From Alphaproteobacteria bacterium (GTDB lineage: Bacteria > Pseudomonadota > Alphaproteobacteria > Rhodobacterales > Rhodobacteraceae): 5,799 bases of DNA. A model generated the notes under the pieces. The model saw only the letters and a list, made by a program, of their open reading frames with translations, was not told the origin of the DNA and searched no databases. Below, one piece after another: positions 1-5,668 of this stretch. Numbering within the stretch: the stretch's first letter is position 1; each line of letters starts with the position of its first letter. A program made the translations under genes and the position numbers. The stretch lies in contig JAUHWJ010000148.1 of the NCBI GenBank assembly GCA_030424705.1, positions 1 through 5,799 on the forward strand. Reading direction: 5' to 3'.

Positions 1-230
1 CGATCCAGTTCTCCCTCGGCATCCTTGCGGAGGCCGCGCTCTCCTATATCGGCCTCGGCGCGCAGCCGCCGACGCCCTCCTGGGGGCGGATGCTGGCGGA
101 GAGCCAGACGCTGATCTACTCGAACCCCGCCCTCGCCTTCTATCCCGGCCTCGCCATCGTGCTGACGGTGCTGGGGTTGAACCTGATGGGGGACGGGCTC
201 AGGGACTGGCTGGACCCGCGGCTGAGGCGG
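1..230 (+). repeat. Direct repeat, copy A (3' part of the permease gene)
   Basis: Positions 1-230 match 807-1036 with 223 of 230 bases identical at a constant offset of 806. The seven differences are at 26, 86, 177, 179, 191, 198 and 200. They fall in five codons and all are synonymous. The match runs off the left edge, so its true length is unknown. It ends at the stop codon, where copy B carries one extra GCG codon. Confidence 0.97.
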
Positions 231-236
231 CGATGA
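1..236 (+). CDS. DppC-type peptide ABC transporter permease, C-terminal end only (copy 1)
   Basis: This is the 3' end of a gene that begins outside the window; 77 complete codons are visible from position 3 to the TGA at 234-236. The residues are the typical C-terminus of DppC/OppC-type inner-membrane permeases: the tail of the penultimate membrane segment, the SYIGLGAQPPTPSWG signature, a final hydrophobic segment, and a GDGLRDWLDPRL ending. The visible protein is identical to the C-terminus of the next gene except for one missing Ala (LRRR against LRRAR). DppB-type partners end differently, so this is a second DppC-type subunit, not the expected DppB. The stop overlaps the next start as ATGA. 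It may be a whole gene or a 3' remnant; the window cannot show which. Confidence 0.9.
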   Translation, partial: IQFSLGILAEAALSYIGLGAQPPTPSWGRMLAESQTLIYSNPALAFYPGLAIVLTVLGLNLMGDGLRDWLDPRLRRR

Positions 237-1045
237 GGGCGGCGCTTTCATTCGGGGCCTGCCTTTCGGCGCTCTTCGTCGGCGCGGCGCTCGTCTCGTT
301 CCTCTGGACCCCGCATGACGTCGAGGCGCTGGCGATCCGGAACAAGCTCCAGCCGCCCTCGGCCGATTTCTGGTTCGGGACGGACCAGCTCGGGCGCGAC
401 ATCTTTTCGATGCTCATGGTCGGGGCCCGCACCTCCATCGCCGTGGCGGTGGTGGCGGTGGGGATCGGGATGATCTTCGGCGTGCCGCTCGGCCTCGCTG
501 CGGCCGCGCGGCGCGGGGGGCTGCTCGACGAGGTCATCATGCGGATGAACGACCTCGTCTTCGCCTTCCCCTCGCTCGTGATCGCGATCCTCATCACCGC
601 CGTCTTCGGCCCCTCGGCGGTCAACGCCATCATCGCGATCGGCATCTTCAACATCCCGGTCTTCGCCCGCCTCACGCGCGGGGCGGCGCTTTCCCTCTGG
701 GCGCGGGATTTCGTGATGGCGGCGCGCGTGGCGGGGAAGGGCCGCGCGCGCATCTCGGCGGAGCATATCCTGCCGAACATCGCCAACCTGCTGATCGTGC
801 AGGGGACGATCCAGTTCTCCCTCGGCATCCTGGCGGAGGCCGCGCTCTCCTATATCGGCCTCGGCGCGCAGCCGCCGACGCCCTCCTGGGGCCGGATGCT
901 GGCGGAGAGCCAGACGCTGATCTACTCGAACCCCGCCCTCGCCTTCTATCCCGGCCTCGCCATCGTGCTGACGGTGCTGGGGCTCAACCTGATGGGCGAC
1001 GGGTTGAGGGACTGGCTGGACCCGCGGCTGAGGCGGGCGCGATGA
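233..1045 (+). CDS. DppC-type peptide/opine ABC transporter permease (copy 2, complete)
   Basis: This 270-residue inner-membrane permease would form half of the channel of a peptide/nickel/opine-family importer. It has an N-terminal membrane segment at about residues 8-26, then the family signature FGTDQLGRDIFS (48-59). Further membrane segments lie near 66-92, 107-125, 131-146, 186-205 and 238-257. The cytoplasmic EAA loop that docks on the ATPase is at about 163-181 (AARVAGKG...HILPN), and the conserved SYIGLGAQPPTPSWG block is at 206-220. The length is slightly short of the usual 280-300 residues, mostly at the N-terminus. The start at 233 is chosen because it overlaps the previous stop (ATGA) and the TM1 and signature spacing is normal; only a weak GAGG (224-227) precedes it, which fits translational coupling. 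The substrate cannot be read from sequence. No DppB-type permease is visible in the window. Confidence 0.95.
   Translation: MRAALSFGACLSALFVGAALVSFLWTPHDVEALAIRNKLQPPSADFWFGTDQLGRDIFSMLMVGARTSIAVAVVAVGIGMIFGVPLGLAAAARRGGLLDEVIMRMNDLVFAFPSLVIAILITAVFGPSAVNAIIAIGIFNIPVFARLTRGAALSLWARDFVMAARVAGKGRARISAEHILPNIANLLIVQGTIQFSLGILAEAALSYIGLGAQPPTPSWGRMLAESQTLIYSNPALAFYPGLAIVLTVLGLNLMGDGLRDWLDPRLRRAR
807..1036 (+). repeat. Direct repeat, copy B (3' part of the complete permease gene)
   Basis: This is the partner of the repeat at 1-230 and encodes the last third of the complete permease. Beyond the repeat, both copies share the short string CGATGAG across the stop codon and then diverge: copy A runs into the next permease's start, copy B into the hairpin-rich spacer. 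Confidence 0.97.
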
Positions 1046-1308
1046 GAGGAGGAGCATCCGAATGCCGCTCGCGCCGGCCTCGAAGAGCGGGCTTCCAGTG
1101 GAAGCCCGCCGAGGCCGTCGGTCGGAGGCGCAAGCCGCAAACCGAGGGGCGCCAAGCCTTCCCGGAGGTCGAAGAGCCGGCCGTGACCGCCGCGGTGGGC
1201 GCGGACTCGCGCCCGCCGGGGGGCGGCGGGCGCGGGCGGATCAGCCACGTGTCTGATCCGCCGGGCGCCATCTTCGCTCGGCGTGAGACCGAGGAGGGTT
1301 GCGCATGA
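1042..1308 (+). CDS. Possible small coupled ORF of 88 codons, function unknown
   Basis: The frame opens at an ATG that overlaps the permease stop (ATGA, 1042-1045). It ends at a TGA that overlaps the ATPase start (ATGA, 1305-1308), so it fills the whole gap between the two genes. By hand count from codon 16 on, GC content at codon positions 1, 2 and 3 is about 78, 64 and 86 percent, which resembles coding sequence. Against a real gene: the product is Arg/Pro/Gly-rich with no recognisable domain, much of it is specified by inverted repeats, and an open frame of this length is not rare in DNA this GC-rich. Only a weak GAGG (1030-1033) precedes the start. It could instead serve only to carry ribosomes to the ATPase start, or be an accidental frame through an intergenic repeat. 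Confidence 0.25.
   Translation: MRGGASECRSRRPRRAGFQWKPAEAVGRRRKPQTEGRQAFPEVEEPAVTAAVGADSRPPGGGGRGRISHVSDPPGAIFARRETEEGCA
1075..1117. repeat. Long inverted repeat / stem-loop in the permease-ATPase spacer
   Basis: The outer arms 1075-1082 and 1110-1117 (CGGCCTCG/CGAGGCCG) pair over 8 bp. The inner arms 1087-1096 and 1100-1109 (GCGGGCTTCC/GGAAGCCCGC) pair over 10 bp around a 3-nt AGT loop. The only interruption is a 4-nt AAGA bulge on the 5' side. No T run follows, so it is not a canonical intrinsic terminator. Such structures between operon genes can protect the upstream mRNA, as REP-type elements do; that role is inferred here. Confidence 0.8.
1208..1234. repeat. Second stem-loop in the spacer
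   Basis: Arms 1208-1217 and 1225-1234 pair over 10 bp, all G-C, around a 7-nt G-rich loop. It abuts the next stem-loop with no gap. Confidence 0.65.
1235..1262. repeat. Third stem-loop in the spacer
   Basis: Arms 1235-1244 and 1253-1262 (GGCGGATCAG/CTGATCCGCC) pair perfectly over 10 bp around an 8-nt loop that contains the palindrome CACGTG. No U run follows, so a terminator role is doubtful. Confidence 0.75.
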
Positions 1309-1322
1309 CCCTCCTCTCGGTC
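1287..1322 (+). promoter_or_regulatory. Hairpin enclosing the ATPase ribosome binding site and start codon
   Basis: The Shine-Dalgarno GAGGAGG (1291-1297) lies 7 nt before the ATG at 1305. The same bases can pair with codons 2-4 of the gene. One register gives a perfect 8-bp stem (1291-1298 with 1309-1316). Another gives GACCGAG (1287-1293) with CTCGGTC (1316-1322) plus GAGGG (1294-1298) with CCCTC (1309-1313), separated by a 2-nt bulge. The start codon then sits in a 10-nt loop. Translation would depend on ribosomes arriving from upstream to open the stem. Pairing is seen; regulation is inferred. Confidence 0.5.
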
Positions 1323-2903
1323 GAAAATCTCACCCTCGCCATCAACCGCGCCCCGATCCTCGGCGGGATCTCCCTCGACATCCACGAAGGCGAGGTCTTC
1401 GGCGTCATCGGCGAGTCGGGCTCCGGCAAGTCGCTCACCGCCTATTCCGTCCTCCGCCTCCTGCCGGAAGGCGCGGAGACGGGCGGCGCGATCCGGCTGA
1501 ACGGCGCCGATCTGCTCGCGAAGACGGAGGCGGAGATGCTCCGCATCCGCGGCGCGGAGATCGGCATGGTCTTCCAGGAGCCGATGACCGCGCTGAACCC
1601 GGTGCAGACCATCGGCGACCAGGTGGCGGAGACCGCCCTCATCCACGGCGCCGCAAGCAGGCGGGAGGCGAAGGCGCTGGCCCGCTCGATGCTTGACCGT
1701 GTGGGCCTCCCCGCCCCGCGCTTCTCGCTCGACCGCTATCCGCACGAGCTTTCGGGCGGGCAGCGCCAGCGCATCGTCATCGCGATGGCCATCGCGCTCC
1801 GCCCGAAGCTCCTGATCGCGGACGAGCCGACGACCGCGCTCGACGTGACGACGCAGGCGGAGATCATGGCGCTTCTCCGCGGGCTGGTGGACGAGTTCGG
1901 CATGGGGCTCATGTTCATCACCCACGATCTCGGCCTCGTCGCAGGCGCGGCGGACCGGATCGCGGTCATGCGCCGGGGCGAGATCGTGGAGGCGGGGGAG
2001 ACGGGCGCGGTTTTCCGCGCGCTCCGCCACCCCTATACGCGCGCGCTCTTCGAAGCCTCCGCACACCGGCCCGAGGCCGCGCCCGCCGCCCCCGAGCCTG
2101 CGCCGGTGCTGGAGGTGAAGGGCGCGGTGCGCGAATACGCCCTGCGCCGCCCCTCCTTCTTCGCGAAGCCCGCCCGCCTCCGCGCGGTGGACGGCGTAAG
2201 CCTGACGCTCCGGCGCGGCGAGGTGCTCGGCCTCGTCGGCGAATCGGGCTGCGGCAAGTCCACCCTCACCCGCGCCATCCTCGGGCTCGAGCCGCTTCAG
2301 GCCGGGGAGGTCCGCGTCGGCGGCGCGCCCGTGACGCTCGACCCGCCGCGCGCCGTGCGGCGGAAGATGCAGGTGGTGTTTCAGGACCCTTACGGCAGCT
2401 TCAACCCGCGCTGGCGGGTGGAGCGGCTCGTGGCCGAGCCCTTCCACCTTCTCGACGATCCGCCGAAGGGCGCGGCGCGGCGCGAGAGGGTGGCGCGGGC
2501 GCTGGAGGAGGTCGGGCTCTCCCCCGCCGACAGTGAAAAATATCCGCACGAGTTTTCCGGCGGCCAGCGCCAGCGCCTCGCCATCGCCCGCGCGCTCATC
2601 ATCGAGCCCGATCTCATCATCCTTGATGAAGCGGTGAGCGCGCTCGACGTCTCGATCCGCGCGCAGATCCTCGACCTGATCGCCGGCCTCCGCGCCCGGC
2701 TCGGCATCTCCTTCCTCTTCATCACGCATGACCTCACTGTGGTCCGGGCGTTGGCGGACCGGGTGATGGTTATGCAGGCCGGGCGGATCGTGGAGGAAGG
2801 GGAGACGGAGGCGCTCTTCCGCGCGCCCGCGCATCCCTATACGAAGGCGCTGATCGCAGCCGCCCCGGACGTGAAGGCGGCGCTCGAAAGGAGAACGCCA
2901 TGA
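1305..2903 (+). CDS. Fused two-domain ABC transporter ATPase (DppD-DppF / GsiA type)
   Basis: This 532-residue cytoplasmic ATPase powers the permeases by carrying both nucleotide-binding domains on one chain. Domain 1: Walker A GESGSGKS (36-43), Q-loop Q91, signature LSGGQ (149-153), Walker B with catalytic E174, D-loop 178-180, switch H207, and the oligopeptide-family HPYT (242-245). An Ala/Pro-rich linker spans about 254-268. Domain 2: Walker A GESGCGKST (312-320), Q360, signature FSGGQ (417-421), Walker B LIILDE with E442, H475, and HPYT (510-513). All catalytic residues are present, so both sites look competent. Domain 2 has DEAVSALD where DEPVSALD is common. The ATG at 1305 has a good ribosome binding site at 7 nt; an in-frame TTG at 1299 is too close to it. 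The stop overlaps the dehydrogenase start (ATGA, 2900-2903). Confidence 0.96.
   Translation: MTLLSVENLTLAINRAPILGGISLDIHEGEVFGVIGESGSGKSLTAYSVLRLLPEGAETGGAIRLNGADLLAKTEAEMLRIRGAEIGMVFQEPMTALNPVQTIGDQVAETALIHGAASRREAKALARSMLDRVGLPAPRFSLDRYPHELSGGQRQRIVIAMAIALRPKLLIADEPTTALDVTTQAEIMALLRGLVDEFGMGLMFITHDLGLVAGAADRIAVMRRGEIVEAGETGAVFRALRHPYTRALFEASAHRPEAAPAAPEPAPVLEVKGAVREYALRRPSFFAKPARLRAVDGVSLTLRRGEVLGLVGESGCGKSTLTRAILGLEPLQAGEVRVGGAPVTLDPPRAVRRKMQVVFQDPYGSFNPRWRVERLVAEPFHLLDDPPKGAARRERVARALEEVGLSPADSEKYPHEFSGGQRQRLAIARALIIEPDLIILDEAVSALDVSIRAQILDLIAGLRARLGISFLFITHDLTVVRALADRVMVMQAGRIVEEGETEALFRAPAHPYTKALIAAAPDVKAALERRTP
2889..2893 (+). promoter_or_regulatory. Ribosome binding site of the aldehyde dehydrogenase gene
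   Basis: AGGAG lies 6 nt before the ATG at 2900, inside the last codons of the ATPase. It fixes the dehydrogenase start and allows independent initiation in addition to coupling through ATGA. Confidence 0.8.
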
Positions 2904-4357
2904 ACGCCCATCCCGATCTCTGGTTCGGAGCCGACGCCGTCTATATCGGCGGGCGCTGGCGGGCGCCCGCGAACGGGGAGCGCCTTCCGCTCGAAAACCC
3001 CTCCGACGGCTCCGAGGTCGGCCAGATTGCGCGCGGGACGGCGGCGGATATCGACGCGGCGGTGGAGGCGGCGGAGGCCGCGCTGAACAGCGAATGGGGC
3101 CGGCTCACCGCCGCCGAGCGCGGGCGGCTGATGATGAAGATGGGCCGGCTCGTGCTGGAGCGGGCGGACGCGCTGGCGCGGATCGAGGCGGCGGATGTCG
3201 GCAAGCCGCTGAAGCAGGCGCGGGCGGACGCGGTGGCCCTCGCCCGCTATCTCGAATTCTACGGCGGCGCGGCGGACAAGGTGACGGGGGAGACGATCCC
3301 CTATCTCGACGGCTACACCGTCTATACGCTTCGCGAGCCGCACGGGGTGACGGGGCATATCGTGCCCTGGAACTACCCGATGCAGATCATAGGCCGCTCC
3401 GTCGGCGCCGCGCTCGCCATGGGCAACGCCTGCGTGCTGAAACCCTCGGAAGAGGCCTGCCTCACCGCCCTCGCCTTCGCGGCCATCGCGGAGGAGGCGG
3501 GGTTCCCCGCCGGGTCGATCAACGTGGTGCCGGGGCTCGGGGAGGAGGCGGGCGCCGCGCTCTCCGGCCATCGCGGGGTGAAGCACCTCTCCTTCACCGG
3601 GTCCGTCTCGGTCGGCCGGATGGTGCAGGAGGCCGCGGCGAAGCACATCGTTCCGGTGACGCTGGAGCTTGGCGGCAAGTCCCCGCAGGTCGTCTTCGAC
3701 GACGCCGACCTCGAGAAGGCCCTGCCCTTCCTCGTCAACGCCGGCATCCAGAACGCGGGGCAGACCTGCTCCGCCTCCTCCCGCATCCTCGTCCAGCGCG
3801 GCGTGCATGACCGGCTGCTGGAGATGATGGCGGGCCGCTATTCCGCGCTCAAGGTCGGCCGCGCGATCGACGATCTCGATGTCGGGCCGCTGATCTCCGC
3901 CCGGCAGAAGCAGATCGTGGACGGCTACCTCGCCGCCGCCGCCGATCTCGAAACAGCCGCGCGGGGGGAGATCGTGGCGGGCGCGCCCGCGGGCGGGCAT
4001 TATGTGGCGCCAACGCTCCTTTCCGGCGTCCGGCCGGACCACAGGCTGGCGCAGGAGGAGATTTTCGGCCCGGTGCAGGTGGTGATCCCCTTCGAGGACG
4101 AGGCGGAGGCCGTCTCCATCGCCAACGGAACGGATTATGGCCTTGTCGCCAGCATCTGGAGCCGGGACGGCGGGCGGCAGATGCGCCTTGCGAAAAAGTT
4201 GCGTGCGGGGCAGGTCTTCATCAACAATTATGGCGCGGGCGGCGGTGTGGAGCTGCCCTTCGGCGGCTCCGGCAAGTCCGGCCACGGGCGGGAGAAGGGG
4301 TTCGAGGCGCTCTACGGCTTCTCCGCGCTCAAGACGGTGGCGGCGCATCACGGCTGA
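2900..4357 (+). CDS. NAD-type aldehyde dehydrogenase family protein
   Basis: This 485-residue soluble enzyme, normal in length for the family, should oxidise an aldehyde to its carboxylic acid with NAD(P)+. All core residues are visible: N158 in PWNYP (156-160), K181 in KPSE (181-184), the general base E256 in LELGGKSP (255-262), the nucleophile C290 in GQTCSASSR, and E387 in EEIFGPV. E184 sits where a Glu binds the ribose hydroxyls in NAD-preferring enzymes, so NAD+ is the likelier cofactor. A further conserved block, ELPFGGSGKSGHGRE, is at 451-465. The sequence resembles the broad betaine-aldehyde/aminoaldehyde dehydrogenase group, but the substrate cannot be assigned. The position at the end of the transporter operon suggests action on a metabolite of the imported solute; that is inference. 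Confidence 0.95.
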   Translation: MNAHPDLWFGADAVYIGGRWRAPANGERLPLENPSDGSEVGQIARGTAADIDAAVEAAEAALNSEWGRLTAAERGRLMMKMGRLVLERADALARIEAADVGKPLKQARADAVALARYLEFYGGAADKVTGETIPYLDGYTVYTLREPHGVTGHIVPWNYPMQIIGRSVGAALAMGNACVLKPSEEACLTALAFAAIAEEAGFPAGSINVVPGLGEEAGAALSGHRGVKHLSFTGSVSVGRMVQEAAAKHIVPVTLELGGKSPQVVFDDADLEKALPFLVNAGIQNAGQTCSASSRILVQRGVHDRLLEMMAGRYSALKVGRAIDDLDVGPLISARQKQIVDGYLAAAADLETAARGEIVAGAPAGGHYVAPTLLSGVRPDHRLAQEEIFGPVQVVIPFEDEAEAVSIANGTDYGLVASIWSRDGGRQMRLAKKLRAGQVFINNYGAGGGVELPFGGSGKSGHGREKGFEALYGFSALKTVAAHHG

Positions 4358-4404
4358 GGCGACGGAAGCGGACAGGCCGTGCGTGTGACGTGAAGGCGAC
4401 ATGC

Positions 4405-4410
4405 GGGAGG
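4405..4410 (+). promoter_or_regulatory. Ribosome binding site that decides a GTG start at 4417
   Basis: GGGAGG lies 6 nt before GTG 4417. The in-frame ATG at 4429 has only a poorly spaced GAGG, and the upstream GTG at 4390 would put nine extra residues, including a Cys, before the basic n-region of the signal peptide. The 59-base gap after the dehydrogenase stop shows no convincing terminator or promoter. Confidence 0.65.
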
Positions 4411-4416
4411 CGCATT

Positions 4417-5628
4417 GTGACGAGGCGGATGAAACTGGCGGCGATGACGCTCGGCCTCTTCACGGCCTTCGCGGCGCCCCCTGCCCTTCTGCCGCCGGCC
4501 GCCTTCGCCGAGGGCGCCGGCGAAACGCAGCTCCAGACACGCGAGGCGCGGCAGGCGGAAAGGCAGGCGCAGCGGCAGGCCGAGAGGCAGGCGGAGCGCG
4601 AAGCAAAACGCAAGGCCGCCCGGCAGGCGGAGCGGCAAGCCCAACGTCAGGCGGAGCGGCAAGCCCAACGTCAGGCGGAGCGGCAAGCCGAACGTAAGGC
4701 TCAGCGGCAGGCCGAACGCAAGGCGCAGCGACAGGCGGAGCGTAAGGCGCAGCGGCAAGCGGAGCGGCGGGCCGCGCAATCCGCCGGCTTCCGCGAGGTC
4801 GACGCGCTCCGAAGCCCGCACCGGCCCGAGCGCGGAGACCCGGGCGGCGACGCGCCGGCGCCAGAGGCGCGGGTGCGCGTGGACGACAGGTCCGCGCGGG
4901 AAACGCGCGACAGGGACCGGGGGCGCGACAGGGACGGGGATCGCGACTGGAGCCGAGACCGCGACCGCGATCGCGACGCGCGCCACGGCCGGGACCGGGG
5001 CCGCGACTGGGACCGGGATCGCGAGAGGGACCGGCGGTGGGACAGGCCTCGCCACGGATACGACCGCTACAAGGTGGTGGACCGCCGCCCGCGCGGCTGG
5101 CGCCCCCATTATCACCGCCCGCCGCGCTGGCGCTCGCCGCATCCCTATTGGGGGGACTACCACTATTCCCCGTTCTGGGGCTGGTACTTCACCGCGCCGC
5201 TCGCCTACTCGACGCTCGTCTATGTCGACGAGCGCCCGAGCGGCCCGACCTGCGAGGACGTCTACGCCGACGGGGACCGGCTGATCCTCTGCGACGGCGC
5301 GCTCTATCGGCCCGTGAGCTACCGGGAGCGGACGGTCTACGAGATCGTCTCCGCCGACCCGGAGATCGATCCGGGCTTCGGCGCAGAGACCGGGGCGGAG
5401 ATCGGCGCGCCGCCTGCCCGCGCGCTCCAACTCGCCTCGCCCTTCATGCGCGGGGAGGATGTGGCGCGGCTCCAGCGGGAGCTGCGGGCCCTCGGCTATC
5501 TCCGGTCCGCGCCCGACGGCGTCTTCGGCCCGCAGACGGCCAGCGCCGTCCGCGCCTTCCAGCGAGACCAGGGCCTGCCTGCGGATGGGGTGGTGGAGGG
5601 GGAGACGGCGTTCCGCCTCGGCGTCTGA
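4417..5628 (+). CDS. Exported repeat-rich protein with C-terminal peptidoglycan-binding domain
   Basis: From GTG 4417 the product has 403 residues; I do not recognise the full-length protein. Residues 1-31 form a signal peptide (MTRRMK, a hydrophobic stretch, cleavage likely after AFA at 31). Residues 45-119 hold 19 tetrapeptides of the form Arg-(Gln/Lys/Glu/Arg)-Ala-(Glu/Gln/Lys/Ala), expected to form a long charged helix. Residues 161-210 are dominated by Arg-Asp dipeptides. Residues 211-262 are rich in Trp, Tyr, His and Pro. C279 and C292 are the only cysteines in the mature chain and could form a disulfide. Residues about 338-403 match a PG_binding_1 domain (RGEDVARLQRELRALGY, DGVFGPQTASAVRAFQRDQGLPADG). 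It probably sits in the periplasm bound to peptidoglycan. It may be transcribed with the upstream operon, but a functional link is not evident. Confidence 0.85.
   Translation: MTRRMKLAAMTLGLFTAFAAPPALLPPAAFAEGAGETQLQTREARQAERQAQRQAERQAEREAKRKAARQAERQAQRQAERQAQRQAERQAERKAQRQAERKAQRQAERKAQRQAERRAAQSAGFREVDALRSPHRPERGDPGGDAPAPEARVRVDDRSARETRDRDRGRDRDGDRDWSRDRDRDRDARHGRDRGRDWDRDRERDRRWDRPRHGYDRYKVVDRRPRGWRPHYHRPPRWRSPHPYWGDYHYSPFWGWYFTAPLAYSTLVYVDERPSGPTCEDVYADGDRLILCDGALYRPVSYRERTVYEIVSADPEIDPGFGAETGAEIGAPPARALQLASPFMRGEDVARLQRELRALGYLRSAPDGVFGPQTASAVRAFQRDQGLPADGVVEGETAFRLGV
4540..4776 (+). repeat. 12-nt-period coding repeat (Arg-x-Ala-x tetrapeptides)
   Basis: The repeat encodes residues 42-120 of the exported protein. 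An Arg occurs at every fourth position from 45 to 117 and an Ala two residues after each. Codons vary between units (for example cgg, cgc, cgt and agg for Arg), so most of the array is old or maintained at the protein level. Confidence 0.9.
4624..4695 (+). repeat. Three 24-bp tandem units within the larger repeat
   Basis: Units 4624-4647 and 4648-4671 are identical, and 4672-4695 differs by one base (C to G near its 3' end). This is the youngest part of the array and could change length by slippage without shifting the frame, since 24 nt is eight codons. Confidence 0.9.
4897..5046 (+). repeat. Arg-Asp dipeptide-coding low-complexity stretch
   Basis: This stretch encodes residues 161-210, mostly alternating Arg and Asp with a few Trp, Gly and Glu. 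It follows the helical repeat and precedes the aromatic-rich region. Short palindromes here follow from alternating CG-rich Arg and Asp codons. Confidence 0.85.
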
Positions 5629-5634
5629 CCGCCC

Positions 5635-5662
5635 TTGCATCCGCCGCCTGCCCGCGCTAGGG
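5635..5662 (+). promoter_or_regulatory. Probable sigma-70-type promoter of rpsF
   Basis: TTGCAT (5635-5640) as the -35 element is followed, after 15-16 nt, by a -10-like GCTAGG/CTAGGG (5656-5662). The position, just after the preceding stop and about 100 nt before rpsF, suits a ribosomal-protein promoter. The -10 element is weak, as is usual in GC-rich alphaproteobacteria. No terminator is visible between the 5628 stop and this site. Confidence 0.45.
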
Positions 5663-5668
5663 AGCGCC

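Noticed and set aside
1235..1275. Intrinsic terminator at the third spacer hairpin
   Set aside because: The stem is strong but no T run follows, and the ATPase starts 43 bases downstream within the same operon.
1299..1307. TTG at 1299 as the ATPase start
   Set aside because: It is only 1 nt after the ribosome binding site core at 1291-1297, whereas ATG 1305 is at a proper 7 nt.
984..2834. A 616-codon open frame on the - strand
   Set aside because: It lies antisense to the permease end and the ATPase, whose motifs are unmistakable. Its product is Arg/Ala/His/Glu-rich without domains, as expected from the complement of GC-rich codons.
2837..4402. A 521-codon open frame on the - strand
   Set aside because: It is antisense to the aldehyde dehydrogenase, which has every catalytic residue in place; the reverse product has no recognisable domain.
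4390..4416. GTG at 4390 as the start of the exported protein
   Set aside because: It lacks a good ribosome binding site and would put nine residues ahead of a complete signal peptide; GTG 4417 has GGGAGG at 6 nt.
4540..4776. CRISPR-like array
   Set aside because: The units are contiguous, with no unique spacers, and keep one reading frame encoding a tetrapeptide repeat.
4966..4975. Ten-base palindrome CGCGATCGCG
   Set aside because: It lies inside the Arg-Asp coding stretch and arises from alternating Arg and Asp codons; nothing suggests a binding site.
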